From: Akkermansiaceae bacterium UBA2381
GTDB taxonomy: Bacteria > Verrucomicrobiota > Verrucomicrobiia > Verrucomicrobiales > DEV007
Assembly: GCA_002344215.1 (NCBI GenBank)
Contig: DDSV01000028.1
Span: 130,289 to 194,288 of the forward strand
Length of the DNA: 64,000 nt
Direction of reading: 5' to 3'
The position numbers and the translations under genes are program-made. Below are positions 51,685 to 61,058 of this stretch, in pieces. The stretch's first letter is position 1. Every line of letters begins with the position of its first letter. The notes below the pieces were generated by a model. The model made no database searches. It saw only the letters and a list, made by a program, of their open reading frames with translations, and was not told the origin of the DNA.

Positions 51685-51705
51685 AAAAACGGTCAGGGTG
51701 GGATT
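51685..51705. repeat. Copy of the tRNA-Ser 3' end (21-bp direct repeat)
   Basis: These 21 bases are identical to 51834-51854, which is the last 16 bases of the tRNA-Ser gene plus five bases of its downstream flank. The copies are 149 bases apart. Duplication of a tRNA 3' end is the typical trace of site-specific integration at a tRNA gene. Between the copies are only a small GC-rich palindrome, a fragment resembling a T-arm (GTTCGAACCCA) and a terminator; no integrase. Confidence 0.65.
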
Positions 51706-51788
51706 GACTTCGGCTCCGCCTCCGTCTTTCTCCGGCGGCTTCGCCGCCTCCGAATCGAACTGATGTTCGAACCCATTCGACCAAAATT

Positions 51789-51832
51789 AAAAACCCGCAG
51801 GGAACGGCTTCGCTCGTTCCCTGCGGGTTTTT
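51789..51832 (-). terminator. Strong intrinsic terminator downstream of tRNA-Ser
   Basis: A perfect 18-bp stem (51789-51806 with 51815-51832) with an eight-base GCTTCGCT loop. The stem ends in five A on one side and five T on the other, so it can act in both directions; leftward it ends the tRNA-Ser transcript, whose 3' end lies seven bases away. Confidence 0.9.
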
Positions 51833-51838
51833 AAAAAA

Positions 51839-51926
51839 CGGTCAGGGTGGGATTCGAACCCACGGTACCCTTTTGGGGTACGCTTCTTTAGCAAAGAAGT
51901 GCTTTCGACCACTCAGCCACCCAACC
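51839..51926 (-). tRNA. tRNA-Ser (GCU anticodon)
   Basis: The minus strand folds as an 88-base class II tRNA: acceptor GGTTGGG with CCTGACC plus discriminator G, D-arm with GGCTGAGTGG, anticodon stem-loop CTTCT-TTGCTAA-AGAAG giving GCT, a long variable arm (CGTACCCC-AAAA-GGGTACCG type) and T-loop TTCGAAT. The long variable arm and G discriminator mark tRNA-Ser, reading AGC/AGU codons. CCA is not encoded. Confidence 0.96.
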
Positions 51927-52033
51927 TTTTTTGAATCTTTCCGACCTGCAAACGAGGGCGGAGAGGAAACGAAAGGTGCCAGCGGAGGCGGGATGAGTCA
52001 ATTACTTTGTTGGTCGTGGTTCCGCGAAATTCG

Positions 52034-52360
52034 TCAGGAAAGGGGCGGGGTTTCGTCAAGGCAGATCTCGACTTTTCCACCGCTTTCACGAACGGGATAG
52101 GTGCGTATGCCTCTGGGGGAAGGCCCGCTGAGGACCGCTCCGGTGCGAAGATCGAATTCCGCATAGTGCCAAGGGCAGGCGATGCATCCGTTTTCGACCG
52201 GACCAAAGGCGATCGAGGCATCGGCATGCGGACAGAGATCGTCAAGGGCGTAGACGACACCTTCGTGCCGAACCAGGGCGATGCGGTGGCCCTCAAGTTG
52301 ATAGGGGCGGCCTTTTCCTTCCTCAAGTTCTTCGGATAGGGCAATGGAAAGGAAGTTCAT
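52034..52360 (-). CDS. Rieske [2Fe-2S] ferredoxin-like protein
   Basis: A 108-residue soluble protein with both Rieske cluster motifs: CPHADA (Cys and His) and, 16 residues later, CPWHYAEF (Cys and His). It resembles NirD and ferredoxin components of dioxygenases, small electron carriers. No oxygenase or nitrite reductase gene is adjacent. Its ATG overlaps the stop of gluQRS (ATGA at 52357-52360), so it is translated after that gene, an unusual pairing that gives no clear hint to its redox partner. Confidence 0.92.
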   Translation of the reverse strand: MNFLSIALSEELEEGKGRPYQLEGHRIALVRHEGVVYALDDLCPHADASIAFGPVENGCIACPWHYAEFDLRTGAVLSGPSPRGIRTYPVRESGGKVEICLDETPPLS

Positions 52361-53247
52361 GGTATTTCGGTCATTGTTCGGAGTGCTTCGAGGTCGAGCG
52401 GGAAACCGAGCTCGAGACGGAGATTGGCGGCACTCAAGCCCGATTCACGCAGGCTCTTCAAGGTAATGGCGCGGTCCCGTTTGGCGAGACGATTTCCACC
52501 GGAATCTGTGAGGAGCGGGTGGTGATGATAGGTTGGTGCGGGAAAATCGAGAAGAGCCTGGAGGACCCGGTGGAGATGGGTCGAGTCAAAGAGATCGACG
52601 CCACGAACGATATCAGTGATGCCCTGAAGGGCGTCGTCGATAACCACGGAGAGATGGTAACTTGTGCCGATATCCTTTCGAACAAGAATGGCGTCGCCTA
52701 GGAGATCAGGGCGGGCAGGCTGAATCCCGTGTCTCGCGTCGTTCCAGGTCAGGCCGGTGCCGACTTCCTCAAGTGCGCGGGATAAGTCGAGGCGCAGGGA
52801 ATGGTTTTCCCCTGTGGCAATCCGGGCAGCGCGTTCGTCTTCGGAGAGTTTCCGGCAGGTTCCCGGATAAACCGGTCCCTCACTTCCATGCGGAGCATAT
52901 CCGGCCCGCTCCGCCTCCCGAAGGATATCATTCCGGCTGCAAAAACAGGGATAGAGGAGTTTTCGGTGATGAAGGTCACGGGCGACACGGCTGTAGCCGG
53001 AACGATGTTCGCTCTGAATGCGGACGGGTTTCTCCCACTCGAGGCCGAGCCAGGTAAGATCCTCGTAAATTTGCTCCGTATTTCCGGCACGGCAGCGTCC
53101 CGGGTCAATGTCCTCAATACGAAGTAAAAACCGTCCCCGATGGCTTCTGGCAAAGGCGAAAGCGGAGAGAGCGGAATAGGCATGGCCCTTGTGAAGGTGT
53201 CCGGTAGGGCTCGGAGCAAAGCGGGTCACGATACTGGATTCGGCCAT
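52357..53247 (-). CDS. gluQ: Glutamyl-Q tRNA(Asp) synthetase
   Basis: A 296-residue truncated glutamyl-tRNA synthetase paralogue without anticodon-binding domain. Motifs: RFAPSPTGHLHKGHAYSA (HIGH-like), the zinc-binding set YPCFCSR...YPGTC, and NRLAKRDRAITL in place of KMSKS. GluQRS attaches glutamate to queuosine at position 34 of tRNA-Asp, so its presence predicts queuosine modification in this organism. It heads a two-gene unit with the Rieske protein. Confidence 0.93.
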   Translation of the reverse strand: MAESSIVTRFAPSPTGHLHKGHAYSALSAFAFARSHRGRFLLRIEDIDPGRCRAGNTEQIYEDLTWLGLEWEKPVRIQSEHRSGYSRVARDLHHRKLLYPCFCSRNDILREAERAGYAPHGSEGPVYPGTCRKLSEDERAARIATGENHSLRLDLSRALEEVGTGLTWNDARHGIQPARPDLLGDAILVRKDIGTSYHLSVVIDDALQGITDIVRGVDLFDSTHLHRVLQALLDFPAPTYHHHPLLTDSGGNRLAKRDRAITLKSLRESGLSAANLRLELGFPLDLEALRTMTEIP

Positions 53248-53350
53248 GGAAGGGAAATATTGAACGGGTTAGCGTTTCTGACAATCTACCATGCATCCGT
53301 GCCGTAACCTGATTGACCTTAATCACGGGCTGAATCAAGATCCCAAATCC

Positions 53351-56300
53351 ATGTTTCCCTTCCATTCACGACCTCTTTCCTCCGCGAATCCCTCAGCACC
53401 CAACACGGTAAGGGGGGTAAGCTTACTCTGTTTGCTTGCTTTCTCGTTTGCGACGCTTCCTGCTGAGGAGTCGACCGATCCTGCGGAGGTTGCGAAGGCC
53501 GAGGCGACACTGGTTTCGGGAATACGCCAACTCACCTTCGAGGGTCTTCGGGCCGGAGAAGGCTATTTCTCGGCCGATGGTAAACAGATGATCTTCCAGA
53601 GCGAAAGGGAAGAGGGCAATCCGTTTTACCAGATCTACCGGCTCGATCTCGAAACCGGCGACACGGAACGGATTTCTCCGGGCAAGGGGAAAACGACCTG
53701 CGCCTGGATCCATCCCGACGGAAAGCGGGTCATGTTCGCCTCGACCCACGAGAATCCCGAAGTGGAGGAACAACAAAAGGCGGAGTATGCCGAACGCGAG
53801 TCCGGCAAAGCGCGCAAGTACACCTGGGACTACGATGCCGAGTTCGAGATTTATGAGACCATCCCGGGATCAGGCGAATACCGGAACCTGACAAAGACAA
53901 AAGGATATGATGCCGAGGGGGCCTTTTCACCCGACGGAACAAAGCTCGTCTTCGCCTCGAATCGCCAGGCTTATGATGGATCGATGAGTGAGGACGATTT
54001 GAATGCCTTCAAACTCGACAAAAAATTCCCGATGGAGATCTATCTCGCCGATGCCGATGGATCGAACCCGAAGCGCCTGACGAACGCGGACGGCTACGAC
54101 GGCGGTCCCTTCTTCAGTGCCGATGGCAGGGAGATCTGCTGGCGGCGCTTTGATCGCAAGGGGCTCACCGCGGAGATCTATGCGATGAAGGCGGACGGTT
54201 CCGACCAGCGCCAGTTGACCCGCCTCGGAGCGATGTCCTGGGCTCCGTATTTCCATCCCAGCGGCGAGTACCTGATTTTCGCGACGAACAAGCACGGCTT
54301 CGAGAATTTCGAACTTTATCTCGTCGACTCGCGCGGGGAAAAGGAGCCCGTGCGGGTGACTCACACGCCCGGATTCGACGGGCTCCCGACCTTTTCTCCG
54401 GATGGGAAAACACTCTCGTGGACGAGCAATCGCACTCCCACAAAACAGTCACAGATTTTCCTCGCTGGCTGGAATCACGAGGCGGCCCTTGCCATGCTGG
54501 CGAAGAGCGGAGGGATGAAAATGACCGGGTCTGACAAGTCCACCGCGCCGCAAGCAGTCATCGCAACGCTTGAGACGAAACCCGGGATTGATGAAGCCGA
54601 CCTGCGCCGCCATCTTGAATATCTTGCCTCACCCGAGCTGAAAGGACGCCTCACCGGCACTCCCGGGGAGATCGCGGCGACAGCGCATGTGGCGGAGCAT
54701 TTCAAAAAATGGGGTCTCGAACCGGGTGGAGATAATGACACTTATTTCCAATCCTTCGAATTCACGGCCGGTGTCGCGGTGGGGAAGGATAATGCGATGT
54801 CCCTCACTCTCGGGGACGAGGTTCTGAAACCGGAGGTTGAGAAAGACTGGCGGCCAATCTCGTTCTCCAGGAACGGAAACCTCACGGACAGCGGGATTGT
54901 TTTTGCCGGTTACGGCCTTGAGATTCCCGACGGAAAGGGCGGGGAGTCGTACACGAATTACTTCCACCTCGATGTGAAGGGCAAGTGGGTCATGGTCCTG
55001 CGCTTCGTCCCTGAAGATGTGCCAAAGGAGCAGCGCGAACAGATGCAGCGCTACTCGCGCCTGCGCCACAAGGCGACGCTCGCAAGACGGAAGTTTGCCG
55101 CCGGGATCATTTTTGTCACCGGTCCGAATACCGAGGTGAAGGAGCAACTCGTGCCGATGGAGTTTGATGCATCGCTCGCTGATTCGGGTATTCCGGCGGT
55201 GAGTATCACGACGGAGATGGCAACAAAACTCTTCGCTAAGGCGGGCAAGGATTTTACGGCTATCCAGAAATCGCTTGATGCGGGCGAGATGGTCGAGGGT
55301 TTCGAGGTCCCCGGGACAAAACTCAGCGCGACGATTGACGTGGATCAGGAGACGCGCACGGGTCGCAACGTCATTGGTATTCTCTCAGCGGGCCAGAGCG
55401 GACCTCACCCCAACCCGGCCGTCGCGATCGGGGCACACATCGACCACCTCGGGGATGAGGCCGGCCCCGGATCGCTCGCCCGTGAAGACGAGCGCATGCA
55501 GGCCCATCGCGGGGCTGATGACAATGCCTCGGGCGTCTCCGGTCTGCTCGAGATCGCGGAGTATCTCGCGGATCAGCGGACACAGGGCAAACTCGATTTG
55601 AAGCGGGATGTTGTCTTTGCGGCCTGGTCGGGTGAGGAAATCGGATTGCTCGGGTCCTCGCATTTCGTCAGAAAGCTCGCAAAGGAGTCGCTTGGCGATG
55701 AAAACGCACCGCTCGGGCTGATCCTTTCCTCCTACCTGAACATGGACATGATTGGTCGCCTGAAGGACACCCTCGTCCTCCAGGGGATAGGATCGAGTGA
55801 GTACTGGAAGAGTGCGATCGAGAGTCGCAATGCGCCCATTGGTCTGCCCATCACGATTCAGAACGACACTTACCTGCCAACCGACGCGACGAATTTTTAC
55901 CTGCGCCAGGTGCCTATCCTCAGCGCATTCACCGGGGCTCACGAGGATTACCACACCCCGCGCGACACGCCTGACAAAATCAACTACGAAGGGGCCACAA
56001 AAATTGCAAAACTGATGGGTCTGATCACAAGGGGACTCGCGGTGGACTCGAACGCGCCGATGTATGTGAAAGTCGATCCACCCAAGAATCAGGGTGGGCG
56101 GGGTTTCCGCGTGTATCTCGGCACGATCCCGGACTACAGCCAGGGTGATATCAAGGGCGTGAAGCTCAGCGGGGTGGCAGACAAAGGCCCTGCCGGAGTG
56201 GCCGGGGTGAAGGGGGGAGACGTCATCATCGGCCTCGGAGATCGGAAAATCCTCAATATTTACGATTACACCGATGCCATGGCGGACCTTAAAGTCGGCG

Positions 56301-56374
56301 AAGAAACGACAATCACGATCCAGCGGGGTGAGGAGGAATTGACCCTCAAACTGACCCCGGGGTCGCGGGAGTAG
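53351..56374 (+). CDS. Large secreted M28 aminopeptidase with propeller and PDZ domains
   Basis: About 1007 residues. The ATG at 53351 gives a signal peptide (VSLLCLLAFSFATLPA); an ATG at 53291 would make its leading segment too long. Residues 45-390 form a TolB/WD40-like beta-propeller (repeats such as GAFSPDGTKLVFASNR, PTFSPDGKTLSWTSNR). Then a PA-domain-containing M28 zinc peptidase with ligands in GAHIDHLGD, GADDNASG, WSGEEIG, NMDMIGR and HEDYHTPRDTPD, and a C-terminal PDZ domain (GPAGVAGVKGGDVIIGLGD). It probably degrades peptides in the periplasm or outside the cell. It stands alone on its strand. Confidence 0.93.
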   Translation: MFPFHSRPLSSANPSAPNTVRGVSLLCLLAFSFATLPAEESTDPAEVAKAEATLVSGIRQLTFEGLRAGEGYFSADGKQMIFQSEREEGNPFYQIYRLDLETGDTERISPGKGKTTCAWIHPDGKRVMFASTHENPEVEEQQKAEYAERESGKARKYTWDYDAEFEIYETIPGSGEYRNLTKTKGYDAEGAFSPDGTKLVFASNRQAYDGSMSEDDLNAFKLDKKFPMEIYLADADGSNPKRLTNADGYDGGPFFSADGREICWRRFDRKGLTAEIYAMKADGSDQRQLTRLGAMSWAPYFHPSGEYLIFATNKHGFENFELYLVDSRGEKEPVRVTHTPGFDGLPTFSPDGKTLSWTSNRTPTKQSQIFLAGWNHEAALAMLAKSGGMKMTGSDKSTAPQAVIATLETKPGIDEADLRRHLEYLASPELKGRLTGTPGEIAATAHVAEHFKKWGLEPGGDNDTYFQSFEFTAGVAVGKDNAMSLTLGDEVLKPEVEKDWRPISFSRNGNLTDSGIVFAGYGLEIPDGKGGESYTNYFHLDVKGKWVMVLRFVPEDVPKEQREQMQRYSRLRHKATLARRKFAAGIIFVTGPNTEVKEQLVPMEFDASLADSGIPAVSITTEMATKLFAKAGKDFTAIQKSLDAGEMVEGFEVPGTKLSATIDVDQETRTGRNVIGILSAGQSGPHPNPAVAIGAHIDHLGDEAGPGSLAREDERMQAHRGADDNASGVSGLLEIAEYLADQRTQGKLDLKRDVVFAAWSGEEIGLLGSSHFVRKLAKESLGDENAPLGLILSSYLNMDMIGRLKDTLVLQGIGSSEYWKSAIESRNAPIGLPITIQNDTYLPTDATNFYLRQVPILSAFTGAHEDYHTPRDTPDKINYEGATKIAKLMGLITRGLAVDSNAPMYVKVDPPKNQGGRGFRVYLGTIPDYSQGDIKGVKLSGVADKGPAGVAGVKGGDVIIGLGDRKILNIYDYTDAMADLKVGEETTITIQRGEEELTLKLTPGSRE

Positions 56375-56526
56375 GGCCCGGAAGCGGCGAATGGTCTGGA
56401 ATCTTCGTTGATACGGGGGACAGCAGCCGATTTTGCCGCCATTTCAGGCGTGAACTCCGTGCTTGCAGATGGGCTGGATCTACTGCTAAGCTCCTGATTT
56501 CCTTCATTTAGAGAACAGTTCCTCCT

Positions 56527-59109
56527 TTGCCCGTGTCGATTTTTTCCCATCTCCCGGCTGATTCACGTCGATTACTGCGTTTTTTCGCCTGTATTTCGGT
56601 GATCTGTCTGCACGCCCCGGCCGTGAAGGCTGATGGGAATGGGATTCCCGGAGGAATTGCGGGAGTCGCTGCCGCGGAGGCACAGAAGCGGCAGGAGCGG
56701 GTGACTGCCGCTCAAACTTTGTTTACGGCGGGATCAAAAGCGTTCTCAGATCAGTCCTATGCCGAGGCGATGGATTATTTCAAAGCGGCGTTTGAAACGA
56801 TTCCTGACGTCCCGGCCGTTGCGGATCAGCGAAAGATCTTCTTCAAGCGCTACCAGGCGGCGGCCTATCAGTACTCTGTGATTCTGGCCGGGGAGGCGAA
56901 ATGGGCGGAGTCGGAGCAGACCCTCGCGGATATTATCGCCCTGGCGGAAAGTTCAAAGATAGAGGGAGCCTCGATTGATCCGGAAGTTCGCAAGATGCTG
57001 GATGATCTCAGGAATCACGATGACCGCTATAATAAGGCGACCACTCCGCAACATTTGCGGGAGGTCAATACCGTCTCCAGTAAATTGACGCTTGGGAAAG
57101 GGTACCTTGAACTGGGCGACTACGACAGGGCCGAACGTGCCTTCAATGAGGCGCTGACGGTTGACCCCTTCAATACCGCTGCCCGGAGGGGGCTGGAGAA
57201 TGTGGAGCGTCATCGCATGAATTATTTTGACGCGGCGGAGGATCATACCAGGGCCAGAGCTCTGGCGGCGGTCACAGGGGCGTGGGAATCTCCCGTGCGT
57301 GTTCCGATGTCGGACGCAAATATTCCCATTAATATGGATGGCGTTTCCGAGGGAGGAGATGTCACCCTGGAACGGAAGTTAAAGGACATAATTATCCCGC
57401 AAGTGGAGCTTGAGAATGCCCGCCTGATTGAGGTTGTTGAATTCCTTACCCAGAAAGCACAGGAGCTCGATGCCTCTGAGACCGATCCGCAACGGAGAGG
57501 AGTCAATATTGTGATCGATTCCTCCGGTCTGGCGGGAGGTGAAGACGCGGGGCAGAGGGTTCTGAGTATTAAGTTGGCCAATATCCCCCTCGGGGTCGCT
57601 CTAAAATACGCGGCTCAACAGGTTGGAATGGTATATCGGGTTGATAATTTTGCGGTCAGGGTCATTTCGGAGACGGCCGATGACGGAGGCGCCCTCGTTT
57701 CGCGGAGGTATATCGTGCCTCCGGGCTTTCTTTCCGGGGGTGCCGAATCTCCCGCAGCGGCGGGGCCGGCTGACCCTTTCGCCACGCCGGTTCCCGGTGC
57801 CGGTCCGGGAGCGCTTGTTGAGCGAATTTCCCCCCAGCAGTTCCTTGAAAGTCGGGGGGTGGTCTTCGGTCCCGGAGCTTCCGTTAGTTTTATTGCGGCG
57901 ACGAACTCCCTTCTCGTGAGAAACACTTCCCAGCAACTGAATACCATCGACAGCATCGTTCAGGCCGCGAGGGATACCGCTCCGAAAAACGTCGAAATTC
58001 GCGTCAAGATTATCTCGATCGAGTCGGAGACACTCAAACTTCTTGGAATGGACTTCCTGCTTGGGCAGTCATCCCTAACGAACAGTTCTGTCTTTTACAG
58101 CGGCGGCACAAACGGCAATTCGGCCGATCCGCTCGTTCAGGCAGACTACCCGTTCGCCGGGGTGGGGGGACCATTGGGATTAAATCCGATCACCAGTGGT
58201 TTACGCATGGGCTCGCTCGGAACCAATACTTCGATCGAGGATGTGATCAATTTCGGTATCGGGGGAGGAAACGGAGCAACCGGTCGGGCACCCGGGGTGT
58301 TTTCGGTGGCCGGTGTTCTAACCAATCCTCAGTTTCAGATGGTTCTTCGGGCTCTTGATCAGGCAAAGGGCAGCGATTTATTGAGCGATGCAAATGTTAC
58401 GGTCAAGCCGGGACAGCTGGCGAAGATTGAAGTGATCAGGGAGTTCATCTACCCTACGGAATATGATCCTCCGGAAGTGCCTCAACAAATCGGCGGGAAT
58501 CCGGACGACGACGACAATAATGACGACGATAATGGACCGGTACCCGGTTTTATTGATGCAGTGATTCCGGTCACCCCTGCCACGCCGACGGCTTTTGAAG
58601 TGAGAAATGTTGGAAAAGTGCTTGAGGTGGAACCAACCGTTGCGGCAGACAACAAGACTGTAAGCGTGAATATCCTCCTTGATTTCACCGATTTCGTCGG
58701 GTTTATCAATTACGGGCTCCCCATCACCGCGAACGGTGAATTGGTCACGGAGAATGAGATTTTGATGCCGGTTTTCGACGCGATTAAAGAGACGACCAAC
58801 GTTACCATCTGGGACGGCCAGACGATCGCCATCGGAGGATTTCACGGTGAGTCAATTACGAGTTCCCATGATAAAGTTCCAGTACTAGGGGACCTTCCCT
58901 TGCTTGGGCGGGGATTCAGCTCTACGACCAACCAATCTGGAAAACGGGCGGTCACCGTCTTTCTCACCGTGAATTTGATCGACCCCGGAGGGAATCCGCT
59001 CAACCTTCCGGTTGAGGAGACGCCCGAATTCCCGGCCCAAACCCGGTTCAACCCGTCAGGGGGGCTTCAATCCGGCCCACCTCCCGCTTTGCCCTATCCG
59101 GCAAAGTAG
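56527..59109 (+). CDS. Amuc_1098-type type IV pilus secretin
   Basis: An 860-residue outer membrane secretin. After a signal peptide (FFACISVICLHAPAVKA) come TPR-like repeats (SYAEAMDYFKAAFE; LELGDYDRAERAFNEALTVDP), secretin N-domains (VNIVIDSSGL..., NTIDSIVQAARDTAPKNVEIRVKI) and the secretin core ending KVPVLGDLPLLGRGFSSTTNQ. The TPR-plus-secretin layout matches the Akkermansia muciniphila Amuc_1098 family. An acidic insert (PDDDDNNDDDNG, about residues 659-670) may bind calcium. No other pilus gene is adjacent. The start is a TTG (56527) or GTG (56533); no ATG suits the signal peptide. Confidence 0.9.
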   Translation: MPVSIFSHLPADSRRLLRFFACISVICLHAPAVKADGNGIPGGIAGVAAAEAQKRQERVTAAQTLFTAGSKAFSDQSYAEAMDYFKAAFETIPDVPAVADQRKIFFKRYQAAAYQYSVILAGEAKWAESEQTLADIIALAESSKIEGASIDPEVRKMLDDLRNHDDRYNKATTPQHLREVNTVSSKLTLGKGYLELGDYDRAERAFNEALTVDPFNTAARRGLENVERHRMNYFDAAEDHTRARALAAVTGAWESPVRVPMSDANIPINMDGVSEGGDVTLERKLKDIIIPQVELENARLIEVVEFLTQKAQELDASETDPQRRGVNIVIDSSGLAGGEDAGQRVLSIKLANIPLGVALKYAAQQVGMVYRVDNFAVRVISETADDGGALVSRRYIVPPGFLSGGAESPAAAGPADPFATPVPGAGPGALVERISPQQFLESRGVVFGPGASVSFIAATNSLLVRNTSQQLNTIDSIVQAARDTAPKNVEIRVKIISIESETLKLLGMDFLLGQSSLTNSSVFYSGGTNGNSADPLVQADYPFAGVGGPLGLNPITSGLRMGSLGTNTSIEDVINFGIGGGNGATGRAPGVFSVAGVLTNPQFQMVLRALDQAKGSDLLSDANVTVKPGQLAKIEVIREFIYPTEYDPPEVPQQIGGNPDDDDNNDDDNGPVPGFIDAVIPVTPATPTAFEVRNVGKVLEVEPTVAADNKTVSVNILLDFTDFVGFINYGLPITANGELVTENEILMPVFDAIKETTNVTIWDGQTIAIGGFHGESITSSHDKVPVLGDLPLLGRGFSSTTNQSGKRAVTVFLTVNLIDPGGNPLNLPVEETPEFPAQTRFNPSGGLQSGPPPALPYPAK

Positions 59110-59213
59110 GCGAGTTTCAGTTGCCCGGGTGAATCCAGCGACGATTTTCTTTGCATTGCAGAGTTCGCGCTGATTTACTTCTGCGCTTAACCCCCACCAT
59201 TTTTGATTAGTAA

Positions 59214-61037
59214 ATGAGCCTGTCCGCGACGTCGGATTCCCCCGAAACAAGCAAGAGGCCTTCAGTAAATTCTGAAGGGGTAACGGAACTCCAGAACGCG
59301 GTTATCCGGTTCGCCGGAAACTCTCAGGACGGCATCCAAACCATTGGTGGATTCCTCGCCCGGCTTGCAGGTCGAAGCGCACGGGAGGTCATGACCTACA
59401 TGACGATCCCCTCGACCATCTCCGGGGGACCCTCCATCTTTCAGGTTCATCTAGGTTCCGGTGAAGTGCTATCGGCGGGTGACGACTCTGATTTTCTTTT
59501 TGCCTTCTATCAGCATAGTTACGATGACCACATTGGATCGTTGAGACCGGGCGGAATTTGTCTCTATGATTCCGATCAGGTCGAGACAATCAGGACGGAT
59601 ACGGATGCGATTCACGTAGCCGTCCCGATTACGAGTGCCACGGTTGAGTCAATCGGTGGAAGCGCCCGGGACCGGGGGAAAAACCTCTTTGTTCTCGGGA
59701 TGGTGGCGGCGCTGTTCAAGCTCAATAAGGAGAAAATCGCTTCACTGATCGAGAGGCAGTTCGGTCGCAAGAATGAAGACGTTCTGAGAAACGCGATGCT
59801 TGCCTTCGATGCCGGCTTTGCCTACCCGATTGGCAACGTCCTCAGCCTGGAATTTGACCTGAAGAAGGGCAAAGTACAGGGCGAAGACAAAGTGACGACG
59901 GATGGGAACACGGCCCTGACCCTGGGGCTGCTCGCCGGAGGGGTCCGCTATGGTGCGGCTTATCCCATTACCCCATGGTCGACGATCATGGAGCAACTGC
60001 GTGTCGAACTGCCTAAATACGGTGGGCTCTTTGTCCAGGCAGAGGACGAGCTTGCCGCGGTCTCGATGGCCCTTGGTTTCGCCTATGCCGGCCACACCGC
60101 AGTCACGGGGAGTTCGGGACCGGGTCTTTCGCTCAAGATGGAGGCGCTTAGCTATGCCACCATGGCGGAACTGCCGCTTGTTGTGATCAATGTTCAAAGG
60201 GGGGGACCGAGTACTGGTCTGCCGACGAGTGTTGAGCAGAGTGACCTGATGCAGGCCATCTACGGCAGTCATGGAGATTGCCCGCGTATCGTTCTGGCAC
60301 CGAAAAATGTGGCCGATTGTTTCTACATCGCGGTTGAAGCCTGCCAGTTGGCGCGCAAATACAGCTGTCCTGTTTTCATTCTCACCGACATGGCCCTCGC
60401 TTCAAGAATTGAGGCGTTTGCGCAGCCTGATCTCGCAACGCTGGTTCACGAGCCCGCGCTTGACCAGGCAACTCGTGGTGAAGAGTTTAAACCCTATCCG
60501 CTTGACGGTGAGACCCGTCACGCTCCTCCCGGAACGGTGATGCAGGGTGGTAAATATCCTGTCGTGACAGGTCTTGAGCATGATGAATGGGGTCACCCCT
60601 CGGCCAGTCCCGTCCTTCACGCAAAAATGACCGCCCGTCGTCGTGATAAAATCAAGGCCTTTGGAGCGACCTTGCCCCTCCCTGAGATCTTCGGTGATGA
60701 TGCTGGAGAAATTCTTGTGGTCGGCTGGGGATCCACCTGGGGCCCAATTCGCGAAGCCGTCGACCGGATGCGAGCCGCCGGGCGCAAGGCGGGAGCCATG
60801 CATCTTCGGCACATCAATCCGATGCCGAACCGGCTCGATACGATCTTTGCCCGATACCAGTCGGTCGTTGTGGTCGAGATGAACGATGAGGGGATCTACG
60901 GATACGGTCAGCTTGCGACTCTCCTCCGCTCACGCTATTGCGATCCGAAGATCCGGTCAGTCTGTAAAACAGACGGCCTCAACTATAAAGTCCGCGACAT
61001 CGTTTCGCGGGTCGAGGCCGCCGCTGCCGAAGCTTGA
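59214..61037 (+). CDS. 2-oxoacid:ferredoxin oxidoreductase, alpha subunit with fused gamma domain
   Basis: A 607-residue subunit: residues 25-210 are the gamma domain (VIRFAGNSQDGIQTIGGFLARLAG), and 225-607 the alpha (pyrimidine-binding) domain with AAYPITPWSTIMEQL, AEDELAAVSMALGFAYAG and TGSSGPGLSLKMEALSYA. This gamma-alpha fusion is typical of KorA-type enzymes, which oxidise 2-oxoglutarate, or another 2-oxoacid, to the acyl-CoA with ferredoxin as electron acceptor. The beta subunit gene follows 21 bases downstream. Substrate preference (2-oxoglutarate or pyruvate) is not resolved by sequence alone. Confidence 0.94.
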   Translation: MSLSATSDSPETSKRPSVNSEGVTELQNAVIRFAGNSQDGIQTIGGFLARLAGRSAREVMTYMTIPSTISGGPSIFQVHLGSGEVLSAGDDSDFLFAFYQHSYDDHIGSLRPGGICLYDSDQVETIRTDTDAIHVAVPITSATVESIGGSARDRGKNLFVLGMVAALFKLNKEKIASLIERQFGRKNEDVLRNAMLAFDAGFAYPIGNVLSLEFDLKKGKVQGEDKVTTDGNTALTLGLLAGGVRYGAAYPITPWSTIMEQLRVELPKYGGLFVQAEDELAAVSMALGFAYAGHTAVTGSSGPGLSLKMEALSYATMAELPLVVINVQRGGPSTGLPTSVEQSDLMQAIYGSHGDCPRIVLAPKNVADCFYIAVEACQLARKYSCPVFILTDMALASRIEAFAQPDLATLVHEPALDQATRGEEFKPYPLDGETRHAPPGTVMQGGKYPVVTGLEHDEWGHPSASPVLHAKMTARRRDKIKAFGATLPLPEIFGDDAGEILVVGWGSTWGPIREAVDRMRAAGRKAGAMHLRHINPMPNRLDTIFARYQSVVVVEMNDEGIYGYGQLATLLRSRYCDPKIRSVCKTDGLNYKVRDIVSRVEAAAAEA

Positions 61038-61058
61038 AATTTCAACTCCTTCTTTTCC

